A DNA stretch of 38,475 bases. It comes from Streptomyces europaeiscabiei. GTDB lineage: Bacteria; Actinomycetota; Actinomycetes; Streptomycetales; Streptomycetaceae. Positions 1 to 6,961 of the stretch are shown here, one piece after another. The notes below the pieces were generated by a model, which ran no database searches, was not told the DNA's origin, and was given only the letters and a program-made list of their open reading frames with translations. Position 1 is the stretch's first letter. Every line of letters begins with the position of its first letter. The translations under genes and the position numbers were made by a program. The stretch lies in the NCBI RefSeq assembly GCF_001550375.1, contig NZ_LRTR01000730.1, positions 1 through 38,475 on the forward strand, in the 5' to 3' direction.

Positions 1-2
1 GT

Positions 3-411
3 CCCCGCCCGGAGATCGCGGCGCCGCCGACGCCCGCCGACGTGATCGGCACGCCGACGGCCGCCGTGCGCGGCGACGACCCGGTGGTCTTCCTGCGAGC
101 ACAGGGCTCCGTTGCCGTGAAGGGCCCGCCCCGCCGCCGGGCGACGGCGTCGAGCTGGGCTGCGCCCGGGTCGTAGCTCACTCGTCCGGACCTCGCGCCC
201 GGTGGTTGTCGGGGAGAGCCCGTATCAGGTTGGGTGGGGCGGAACTCCCGTTCCGGTCGTCGCCGACGAGGGCTTCGGGCCGCTGGACGCGCCCGTCCGG
301 CGGGTGGCGGGGGAGTGCGTGCCGCTGCGTTCGCCCACGCCCCCCCAGGAGCGGGTCATCTCCGGCGTCGGCCGGGTCATGAGGACGGTCCGCGACCGCA
401 TCGCATACTGA
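3..411 (+). pseudogene. Decayed 3' end of a 2-oxo acid / acetoin dehydrogenase E1-beta subunit gene
   Basis: Three stretches in three different frames look like consecutive pieces of an E1-beta (transketolase-like pyrimidine-binding plus C-terminal domain) protein. Frame 3, about 3-125, reads TPADVIGTPTAAVRGDDPVV and then FLRAQGSVAVKGP. Frame 2, about 140-175, reads GDGVELGCARVV. Frame 1, about 256-411, reads LDAPVRRVAGECVPLRSP and ends at TGA 409-411. The order matches intact E1-beta proteins, but the stretch between KGP and LDAPV is roughly half the usual length, so there are frameshifts and probably a deletion. The gene begins outside the window. It lies 45 bases before the amidohydrolase and has no visible role now. 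Assignment is by remembered family motifs. Confidence 0.6.
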
Positions 412-456
412 CTGCCCGTCAGCTTTCACGCGGACCCACCTCTGGGAGGAACGGCG

Positions 457-1821
457 ATGACCAAACGGATGCTCCTGCGCTCGGGCCATGTCGTCTCGAT
501 GGATCCGGCCATCGGTGACCTGCCCGAGGGCGACGTCCTCATCGAGGACGGCACCATCACGGCGGTCGAACGCGAGATCGACGCGGACGTGGACGCCGAG
601 GTGCTCGACATGACCGGCCGCATCGTCATCCCCGGCTTCGTCGACACCCACCGCCACACCTGGGAGGCGTCGATCCGCGGCTGCGCCCCCGACGCCACCC
701 TCGACGACTACTTCGTCGACGTCCTCGACACCTTCGCGCCCGTCTACACCCCCGAGGACGTGTACGCGGGCAACCTGGCCGGCACCCTGGAGTGCCTCAA
801 CGCGGGCATCACCACCCTCGTCGACTGGTCGCACATCAACAACACACCCGAGCACCCGGACGCCGCGATCCGGGCACTGACGGAGACCGGCATCCGCGCC
901 CAGTACGCGTACGGCAGCGCCAACACCTCACTCGCCGACTACTGGTTCGACAGCGAGATCGCGGTACCCGGTGACGACGTACGCCGTGTCCGTGACCGGT
1001 ACTTCGCCTCCGACGACGGCCTGCTCACCATGGCGCTGGCCACGCGCGGCCCAGGCTTCTGCACCGACGACGTCGTCACCCGGGAATGGGGCCTCGCCCG
1101 TGAACTGGGCATCCCGATCACCGTGCACGTCGCCATGGGCCGCCTGGCCGGACGCTTCGGCATGGTCAGGCAGTTGCACGAGCTTGGCCTGCTCGGCCCC
1201 GACACGACCTACGTCCACTGCTGCCACCTCAGCGAGGACGAGTGGCGGATGGTGGCCGACAGCGGGGGCACCGTGTCCATCGCCGCCCAGGTGGAGACCC
1301 AGATGGGTCACGGCTGGCCCCCCGTGATGCAGGCGATCGAGCACGGACTGCGGCCGTCCCTGAGCATCGACGTCGTCACCACCGTGCCCGGCGACATGTT
1401 CACCCAGATCCGGGCCGCCTTCGCCGCCGAACGGGCCCGGGTCAACGCCGACTGCTGGCAGGCCAACCTGCCCGTGCCGAAAACGATGTTGACGGCACGC
1501 CGGATGCTGGAGATCGCCACGCTCAACGGGGCTCACGTGGCCGGCGTGGAGGACCGTACCGGCTCCCTCACCCCCGGCAAGCGGGCCGACATCGTCGCCC
1601 TCGACGCCACCGCCCTCAACATGGCGCCCGTGCACGACGCGACGGCGGCCGTGACCCTCTGTGCGGACGTCTCCAACGTGGAGACGGTCATCGTCGACGG
1701 CGTGGTCCGCAAGCGCGACGGCAGACTGCTCGCGGACGCCGGACGGGCCCGCCGCCTGGTCGAGGAATCACGTGACCGGCTGCTGGCGGCCGTGGCGGCG
1801 GCGAGGAAGCCGGACGCATGA
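457..1821 (+). CDS. Amidohydrolase family protein (TRZ/ATZ, cytosine-deaminase-like)
   Basis: A 454-residue metal-dependent hydrolase of the amidohydrolase superfamily, probably cytosolic, acting on a C-N bond of a heterocycle or amidine; the substrate cannot be told. Visible metal and catalytic residues are the HxH pair in DTHRHTWE (H65, H67) after strand 1, H224 in ITVHVAM, H254/H257 in YVHCCHLS and D305 in LSIDVVTT. The last two match the fourth ligand region and the catalytic Asp of the family. The C-terminus has the usual GSLTPGKRADIVALD segment and small beta-sandwich. The ATG is preceded by GGGAGGAA at 446-453. It stands alone on this strand, with gene scraps on both sides, so context gives no pathway. 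Confidence 0.9.
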   Translation: MTKRMLLRSGHVVSMDPAIGDLPEGDVLIEDGTITAVEREIDADVDAEVLDMTGRIVIPGFVDTHRHTWEASIRGCAPDATLDDYFVDVLDTFAPVYTPEDVYAGNLAGTLECLNAGITTLVDWSHINNTPEHPDAAIRALTETGIRAQYAYGSANTSLADYWFDSEIAVPGDDVRRVRDRYFASDDGLLTMALATRGPGFCTDDVVTREWGLARELGIPITVHVAMGRLAGRFGMVRQLHELGLLGPDTTYVHCCHLSEDEWRMVADSGGTVSIAAQVETQMGHGWPPVMQAIEHGLRPSLSIDVVTTVPGDMFTQIRAAFAAERARVNADCWQANLPVPKTMLTARRMLEIATLNGAHVAGVEDRTGSLTPGKRADIVALDATALNMAPVHDATAAVTLCADVSNVETVIVDGVVRKRDGRLLADAGRARRLVEESRDRLLAAVAAARKPDA

Positions 1822-1933
1822 CGCACGCTGTGATACGCCGCGCCGCCGAGACCTCCGACCGCCGTACGACGGCGGGGAGTCCCGGCGGCGCGCGGTCGTC
1901 GGTGAGACGGAAGGCGTCATGCGCACCGGCTTC

Positions 1934-2040
1934 GCCGTCTGAGAACCACGGTCCCGCGGCAGGGCCGACGCCCACGTTCACTCGTACGAGGAGAGCTTCC
2001 ACATCCTCTCCGGCGACCGCTCGGGCGACGCGGGTTTCCC
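1934..2040 (+). pseudogene. Scrap of a cupin-domain protein
   Basis: From 1970 the frame reads AHVHSYEESFHILSGD, which matches the first cupin motif (HxH, then a conserved EE and a short strand ending in G). Only this motif is recognisable; the second cupin motif and a complete frame are missing. Flanking DNA to 2096 shows no other coding signal. It is read as a remnant of a gene that once followed the amidohydrolase. Confidence 0.4.
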
Positions 2041-2096
2041 GAATGCGCCGAAGGGGGCGGCTGCCGCGCCGACGCCCCCGCCCGTCTGCCGCGCAG

Positions 2097-2579
2097 TCAG
2101 TCCTCGCGCGGCCAGTTCTCGGCCTCGAACATCCAGCGCTGCTTCTCCAACTCGTAGGTGAGGGAGATCAGGAGGTCCTGCGTGACCTTGTCGGCCTCCT
2201 CCGTGGCGTCGATACGCTCGCGCAGCCGTCCGATCGCCGTCTCCAGCGCCGCCACCAGCAGCCGTACGACCTCGGTGTCCCGCAGCCAGCCGTCCTTCGG
2301 CCCCTGCAGGGCGAACCGTGCCGCCACGGTCTCGGGCCGTCCGTCCGGGGCGACCCCGAGAGCCGCCGCGCGTTCGGCGACCTGATCCGCGAACGACCGT
2401 GCCGTGGACACCACCTCGTCGAGTTGCAGGTGGATCGAACGGAACCTCGGTCCCACGATGTTCCAGTGGGCCTGCTTCCCGATCAGCGAGAGCCCCAGCA
2501 GATCCACCAGGCTCTCCTGCAGCGCGTCGCCCGCGATCCGGCGGGCGGGCTCGGGAAGGGTGCTCCTCACCATCGTCAT
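2097..2579 (-). CDS. dps: Dps-family DNA-binding ferritin-like protein
   Basis: A 160-residue ferritin-like four-helix protein that oxidises and stores iron, protecting DNA under peroxide or starvation stress as a cytosolic dodecamer. The Dps dinuclear site is visible with correct spacing: H38 in KQAHWN, H50 in RSIHLQLDE, D65 and E69 in FADQVAER. The start is ATG 2577-2579, preceded by GAGGAG. A longer frame upstream reads across the Wbl gene and was not used. It begins 13 bases after the Wbl stop on the same strand, so the two are probably co-transcribed, which would place it under stress or developmental control. The C-terminus ENWPRED is short and has no extra DNA-binding tail. Confidence 0.92.
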   Translation of the reverse strand: MTMVRSTLPEPARRIAGDALQESLVDLLGLSLIGKQAHWNIVGPRFRSIHLQLDEVVSTARSFADQVAERAAALGVAPDGRPETVAARFALQGPKDGWLRDTEVVRLLVAALETAIGRLRERIDATEEADKVTQDLLISLTYELEKQRWMFEAENWPRED

Positions 2580-2592
2580 TGCTCGTCGCTCC

Positions 2593-2868
2593 TCATCGCA
2601 TCGTGCCGGCGAACGCTTCGTGCCGGGCGGCGTCGGCGCTCCCGGCCCTGCGGAGCATTTCGGTGCGCTCCTCCTCGCCCATGCCGCCCCACACGCCGGC
2701 CGTCTGCCCGTTGCCGAGCGCCCAGTCGAGGCACTCGCGGCGCACCGGGCAGCCGGCGCAGACACGCTTGGCGGCGGCGACGTCGTCGATCGCCGGCCCT
2801 GTGGTGCCCACGGGGAAGAACAGTTCGGGGTCCTCTCCCACGCAGGCCGCTCTCCGCAACCACTCCAT
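2593..2868 (-). CDS. WhiB-like (Wbl) iron-sulfur transcription regulator
   Basis: A 91-residue Wbl protein, an actinobacterial [4Fe-4S] regulator that works with the primary sigma factor. The four cluster cysteines are C9, C37, C40 and C46 in the usual C...CxxCxxxxxC pattern, followed by the GVWGG turn (residues 58-62) and a basic tail. The ATG at 2866-2868 gives the normal Wbl N-terminus MEWLRRAACVGEDPELFFP. The frame stays open far upstream, but that stretch is the shadow of the hydrolase gene. It lies 53 bases after the hydrolase stop and 13 bases before dps, on the same strand. The exact Wbl subclass is not clear; the sequence is closest in feel to the WblE/WhiB1 type. Confidence 0.92.
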   Translation of the reverse strand: MEWLRRAACVGEDPELFFPVGTTGPAIDDVAAAKRVCAGCPVRRECLDWALGNGQTAGVWGGMGEEERTEMLRRAGSADAARHEAFAGTMR

Positions 2869-2921
2869 GCGGGTCCGGGTGCCCAGGTCGCACAAGCGGA
2901 AACGCGGCGTGAAGCAGCAGC

Positions 2922-3731
2922 TCAGCGCCCCAGCACGCCGTCCACGAACTCCTTGACGTCCGCGAGCACTTCGCCCCTGTTCGTCTCGTTGAACACCTCG
3001 TGCCGGGCGCCGGGATAGACGCGCTCGCTCCACTCGGCGCCGCGGAACTCCTCGATCCCCGTACGGCTGCCGGGCAGCGGCACGATCCGGTCGTCGTCGC
3101 CGTGCAGCCACAGCAGCGGAAGCGAACCGATGGACCCGCCCTTCGAGATCGTCTCCAGGGTGCGGTCGATCGCCTCCAGCGTCGGCCGCTTGAACGGGCC
3201 GTGCCACACCAGCGGATCGTTCGCGTACGCGGCACCGACCCCCATGTCCCGCGAGAGTATCTTCGGATCGAGCGGCACGTCGGGCACCTCCGGCGGCGCG
3301 AGCAGTGCCCTCAGCGGCTCCCATATGCCGATCAGCGGCCCGGACAGCACGACCGCGGCGAGCCCCGAGCCGTACTGCTGGGCGTATCGCGCGGCGATCA
3401 GACCGCCCATGGAATGACCGATCAGCACCACCGGCAGACCCGGATACGCGGCCCTGGCCAGCACCTCCACGGTGCGCACATCGGTGACCACGGCCTCGAA
3501 GTCCTCGATCAGCACCCGCTCGCCCGCCGACCTGCCGTGCCCCATGTGATCGGGACCGAAAACCGCCGCGCCGTGCCGCACCAAGGCGTCGGCCACATGT
3601 TCGTACCGGCCGATGTGCTCCCCGTAGCCGTGCACCAGGAGCACGACGTACCGGGCCCCCTCGCACGGCCATTCCCGTGCGGTGACACCGCCCCGCGTAC
3701 CGGCGAAGCTGTGCTCGCGCGAGTCGGCCAT
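2922..3731 (-). CDS. Alpha/beta hydrolase (monoacylglycerol lipase / lysophospholipase-like)
   Basis: A 269-residue serine hydrolase of the Hydrolase_4 (serine aminopeptidase S33-like) group, probably cleaving monoglycerides or lysophospholipids; no signal peptide, so cytosolic. The catalytic triad is visible: S107 in the nucleophile elbow GHSMGG, D214 in LHGDDDRIV and H244 in PGARHEV. The oxyanion region HGYGEH (34-39) and the GPDHMGHGRS motif are typical of monoglyceride lipases. The ATG at 3729-3731 has GGAGGAG just upstream, so the longer frame to 3797 was rejected. First gene of a possible minus-strand run with the Wbl gene and dps. Confidence 0.9.
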   Translation of the reverse strand: MADSREHSFAGTRGGVTAREWPCEGARYVVLLVHGYGEHIGRYEHVADALVRHGAAVFGPDHMGHGRSAGERVLIEDFEAVVTDVRTVEVLARAAYPGLPVVLIGHSMGGLIAARYAQQYGSGLAAVVLSGPLIGIWEPLRALLAPPEVPDVPLDPKILSRDMGVGAAYANDPLVWHGPFKRPTLEAIDRTLETISKGGSIGSLPLLWLHGDDDRIVPLPGSRTGIEEFRGAEWSERVYPGARHEVFNETNRGEVLADVKEFVDGVLGR

Positions 3732-3877
3732 GACTCCTCCAACTACGTCGGTGAAGGTACCCGGGGGATCTTGCCAGCCCGTCGGACGATGGTCCATGGG
3801 CCGACCGGGGCGAAAGCCGAACCGGGCGGCGCCGGGGGCGGGAAAGATCGAACCGGGCGCAGTCGGGGCCTTCGGAG

Positions 3878-3925
3878 TCAGGATCGGAAGGCATCAGGAT
3901 CGGAAGGCATCAGGATCGGAAGGCG
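3878..3925. repeat. Tandem repeat, 16 bp x 3
   Basis: Three adjacent copies of TCAGGATCGGAAGGCA at 3878-3893, 3894-3909 and 3910-3925; the third differs only in its last base. It lies in the 258-base gap between the divergent hydrolase and TSUP genes, 65 bases before the TSUP start. Function unknown; repeat binding sites or slippage products are both possible. Confidence 0.9.
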
Positions 3926-3989
3926 GCAGGGCCAACTGGCGAGACGGTCCTGTCGTGCGCCGATAGGTGCGCATAGCATCGGACCCCGC

Positions 3990-4763
3990 ATGAACACCAT
4001 GACTCTCTGGCACCTGTCCGTGGCCGAGTTCGCGGTCCTCGCCTTCGCCGCCGTACTCGTCGGCTTCTCGAAGACCGCCGTGAGCGGTGCCAACACGGTC
4101 AGCCTCGCGCTCTTCGCGGCGGTCCTGCCCGCCCGCGCCTCGACCGGCGTCCTCCTGCCGATCCTCATCGTCGGGGACGTCCTCGCCGTACTCACCTACC
4201 GCAGGCACGCCCACTGGCCCACCCTGTGGAAACTCTTCCCGGCCGTCGGTGCCGGCGTCGTCTTCGGCACGCTGTTCCTGATCTGGGCCGACGACCGGAT
4301 CGTCCGCACCTCCATCGGCGCGATCCTGCTGCTGATGGCGGCCGTCACGATCTGGCGCCGCCGCACGGTCGACAAGGACGACGAACCCGACGCGATCACC
4401 ACCCGCGCCGGCCGTGTGAAGGCCCGCTCGTACGGCGTCCTCGGCGGCTTCACCACCATGGTCGCCAACGCCGGCGGCCCCGTGATGTCCATGTACCTGC
4501 TCTCGGCGGGCTTCCGGAAGCTCGGCTTCCTGGGTACCTCGGCCTTCTTCTTCCTCATCGTCAACGTCTCCAAGGTCCCCTTCAGCGTGGGTCTCGGCCT
4601 CATCGACGGGAAATCCCTGCTGCTGGACGCCGCACTCGCCCTGTTCGTCGTGCCGGGCGCCTTCCTCGGCAAGTGGGCGGTCAACCGCATCAACCAGAAG
4701 CTGTTCGAACAGCTGGTGATCGCGGCGACGATCGTGGGCGGCCTGCAGCTGCTTCTCCGCTGA
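3990..4763 (+). CDS. TSUP-family (TauE/SafE) membrane permease
   Basis: A 257-residue integral membrane protein of the TSUP family, which moves sulfur-containing or organic anions such as sulfite or sulfoacetate. There are about eight hydrophobic helices in two similar halves, beginning with FAVLAFAAVLVGFSKTAVSG and ending with QLVIAATIVGGLQLLL; GFSKTAVSG and GFTTMVANAGGPVMS are the paired loop motifs of the family. Two starts are possible, ATG 3990 or ATG 3999. No ribosome site is visible, and a TA-rich stretch sits just upstream, so a leaderless message is possible. The frame is open much further upstream but that part is noise. No sulfur-metabolism neighbour is present, so the substrate is unknown. 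Confidence 0.88.
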   Translation: MNTMTLWHLSVAEFAVLAFAAVLVGFSKTAVSGANTVSLALFAAVLPARASTGVLLPILIVGDVLAVLTYRRHAHWPTLWKLFPAVGAGVVFGTLFLIWADDRIVRTSIGAILLLMAAVTIWRRRTVDKDDEPDAITTRAGRVKARSYGVLGGFTTMVANAGGPVMSMYLLSAGFRKLGFLGTSAFFFLIVNVSKVPFSVGLGLIDGKSLLLDAALALFVVPGAFLGKWAVNRINQKLFEQLVIAATIVGGLQLLLR

Positions 4764-4784
4764 CGCCCCCGCCCGGAGGACGTC

Positions 4785-5140
4785 AGTTCCGGTGCCCGCG
4801 GGGACAGCCCGTGGGCCAGGTACTCCCGCGGCGGGCGCTCGGCGATGGTGTCGACGGTGATCGGCCCGCGCGGAACCGATGCCGCCGATGCGGCTGTTCC
4901 GCGATCCGCGATCAGCGCCACCGCGGTGACCATGAGCCCGCCCATGCCCAGGTCGCCGAACTTCCCCAGCAGAGCCGTCGACACCGTCTCCGCCGGCGGA
5001 TTCACCGTCACGACCCACGACATGTGCTCCGCACCGCCCAGGTCCGACACGAGCGTCGGCGACGCCGTCTCCACGATCGTCCGGTCGAGGGCCGTCGGCA
5101 CCATCCCCGGCCTGATCGACACAGTGCCGACGCTGCGTCG
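4785..5140 (-). pseudogene. Remnant of a DHA2/EmrB-type major facilitator exporter
   Basis: Reading leftward from about 5140, the frame gives ALDRTIVETASPTLVSDLGG, then MSWVVTVNPPAETVSTALLG and KFGDLG. This is the first-helix and motif-A region of 14-helix drug exporters. It jumps at once to MGGLMVTAVALIADRG, which in intact proteins lies after two further helices, and then to a C-terminal-looking tail. Most of the protein is missing and there is no proper start or ribosome site. It is a deletion derivative next to the TSUP gene. Confidence 0.6.
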
Positions 5141-5175
5141 GGTGTCACGGCGCGCCGGCACGCGCCCCTACGTGT

Positions 5176-5730
5176 CTACCGCTGACCGGAACGAGCCGTC
5201 GCATGCCCGGCCTGGTCCCCGCGCAACCGGGGAGCGCACGCCTCCGCGTCCACCGCCCGTCCCTCCCGCTCCACGACGCCGGCCAGCCGCCGCGCCCAGG
5301 CTCCCACCCCGGCCAGATCGACACCGTAGGGCTGCCGCCGTCCACTCCCGGCCCCCCACTCCTCGACGGCCCCGGCCCCGCGCCGCAGCAGCAGTGCCCC
5401 ACCCTTGACGTTCCCGCGTGCCGAGTGCGTGAGGCCCACCGCGAGCTGGGCCAGCCCCCGCCACAGCGGGCGCTCCTCGTCCGGCCCCGACTTCCAGGCG
5501 TCCTCGAAGACCTCGTGCGCATGGAACGGCTTTCCCGCGTCCAGCAGCGCCTGCGCCTCGACGACCGTCTCCTCGGGGGCCCGCACCACCCCTTCGGGCT
5601 GCCGTTGCACACCCGGCGCCCCGTACGGCAGGGGGCGCCCCAGCCCGTCCCGGGGCCGCGCGCTCCGCGCCCGCCCCTCCTCGTCCCGGTCCCGCCCCCG
5701 CGTCGTCCCGTCATCCGCTGTCCCGCTCAT
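5176..5730 (-). CDS. DUF309-domain protein
   Basis: A 184-residue protein with the DUF309 helical hairpin at about residues 55-120, recognisable from HAHEVFEDAWK (71-80) and the following LWRGLAQLAVGLTHSARGN. The family has no firmly known function. The first 50 residues are charged and low in complexity, and the last 40 are unlike anything I recognise. The ATG at 5728-5730 was chosen because DUF309 proteins of this group start shortly before a charged segment and because longer frames run into the tRNA. The ribosome site is weak. It is transcribed away from tRNA-Pro. Confidence 0.8.
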   Translation of the reverse strand: MSGTADDGTTRGRDRDEEGRARSARPRDGLGRPLPYGAPGVQRQPEGVVRAPEETVVEAQALLDAGKPFHAHEVFEDAWKSGPDEERPLWRGLAQLAVGLTHSARGNVKGGALLLRRGAGAVEEWGAGSGRRQPYGVDLAGVGAWARRLAGVVEREGRAVDAEACAPRLRGDQAGHATARSGQR

Positions 5731-5830
5731 GCCTCGATTGTCCCCCGCCGCTCGCCGGCTGCGGGGCGAGGGCCGGACGTACGGTAAAGTGCTCACTGCG
5801 CGATCACGCGGTTCACCGCGGACAGCGCAC

Positions 5831-5904
<74 letters not shown>

Positions 5905-5924
5905 CTCGAAGGAGTCGAAGCTCA

Positions 5925-5956
5925 GGGGCTGTTTCGGAGCAATCCGAAGCGGCCCC
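5925..5956. terminator. Hairpin after tRNA-Pro copy 1
   Basis: GGGGCTGTTTCGGA (5925-5938), loop GCAA, TCCGAAGCGGCCCC (5943-5956): a 14-bp stem with two G-U pairs. A second copy of the right arm lies at 5967-5979, so an alternative longer pairing is possible. It lies between convergent tRNA and amidotransferase genes and could stop both transcripts. The tRNA copy at 21390 is followed by a hairpin with the same core. Confidence 0.75.
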
Positions 5957-5985
5957 TTCGCTCTGTTCCGAAACGGCCCTGCGCC

Positions 5986-6819
5986 CTACACGGGTTGCGG
6001 GGCGAAGGGACACATTTCGTTCGCTCCGGGCCGGACCACGCCGTAGCTGCTCTCGGGGACCTCGTTCCAGGCGCCGGGCAGATCGCCCAGGGGTTCGGAG
6101 ACGATGAGGCGGGTCTCGTCGGAGACCTCCCGCAGGAACGCCAGGTCGGGGTGGAGCGAGCGCAGCGTCTCCACCCGGGTGCTGTAGAACAGCGAGCGTG
6201 ACTTCTTCTGGCTGGAATAGCGGAAGGCCCACAGCGCCTCCCCGTCCGTCACGGCGACCGTCATCTGCAGCGGGAACTCCACCCCGTGCTCGTGACCTGT
6301 CCGCTCCACCAGGCCCGCCATCCGCGCGACCGCGCCCGGCGGGTCCTCTTCCAGGCCGAGGGTGAGCGCCAGGTAGAACATCAGCTCGGAGTCCGTCTGT
6401 CCTTCGATGTCGGCGAAGAGCTCCGGGGCGACAGCCAGGGAGAGATCCCGCCGGATCAGATGGAAGTCGGCGATCGCGCCGTTGTGCATCCACATCCAGC
6501 GGCCGTGGCGGAACGGGTGGCTGTTGGTCTGCTGCACGGCGGTACCCGTCGAGGCCCGGATGTGTGCGAAGAACAGCGGGGAGCGGACGTGGTCGGCGAT
6601 CTCCCGCAGATTGCGGTTGTTCCAGGCCGGGCCGATGTCGCGGAAGACCGCGGGGGTCTCCAGGTCCGGCGAGTACCAGCCGATGCCGAACCCGTCACCG
6701 TTGGTGGTCTCGACGCCCAGCCGGGAGTGCAGACTCTGGTCGATCAGGGAGTGCGCCGGCCTGTAGAGGATCGTGTCGAGCAGGACGGGCGTTCCCGAGT
6801 AGGCGAGCCACCGGCACAT
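5986..6819 (-). CDS. Class II glutamine amidotransferase (EgtC/YafJ-like)
   Basis: A 277-residue Ntn-type amidohydrolase. After removal of Met1, Cys2 (MCRWLAYSG) is the nucleophile. NGDGFGIGWY, AHIRAST, NSHPF and WMHNGAI are the conserved glutamine-amidotransferase class II segments in order. Relatives either act in ergothioneine synthesis (EgtC) or are of unknown role (YafJ). No egtA/B/D genes are beside it, so ergothioneine involvement is not supported here. The start has GGAAGGTGG upstream. It is the last gene before tRNA-Pro copy 1 and lies 142 bases after the regulator on the same strand. Confidence 0.88.
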   Translation of the reverse strand: MCRWLAYSGTPVLLDTILYRPAHSLIDQSLHSRLGVETTNGDGFGIGWYSPDLETPAVFRDIGPAWNNRNLREIADHVRSPLFFAHIRASTGTAVQQTNSHPFRHGRWMWMHNGAIADFHLIRRDLSLAVAPELFADIEGQTDSELMFYLALTLGLEEDPPGAVARMAGLVERTGHEHGVEFPLQMTVAVTDGEALWAFRYSSQKKSRSLFYSTRVETLRSLHPDLAFLREVSDETRLIVSEPLGDLPGAWNEVPESSYGVVRPGANEMCPFAPQPV

Positions 6820-6961
6820 CGGTTACCACCTTCCTGGCAAACGAGCCGTGGGGGCGAACCGGCCATTCCCATGGTCGTGCGACCGCCCGTTGATCGCCAC
6901 ACGGCGCCCTACCCGGCCGGCGACCGAGCCGGGCACGCGCGGTGTGCCGGACGGGGGACGG

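Noticed and set aside
3000..3989. A 330-codon upstream extension joined in frame to the TSUP permease
   Set aside because: It runs antisense through the hydrolase gene and has no membrane or domain features; homology-like sequence starts only at 3990.
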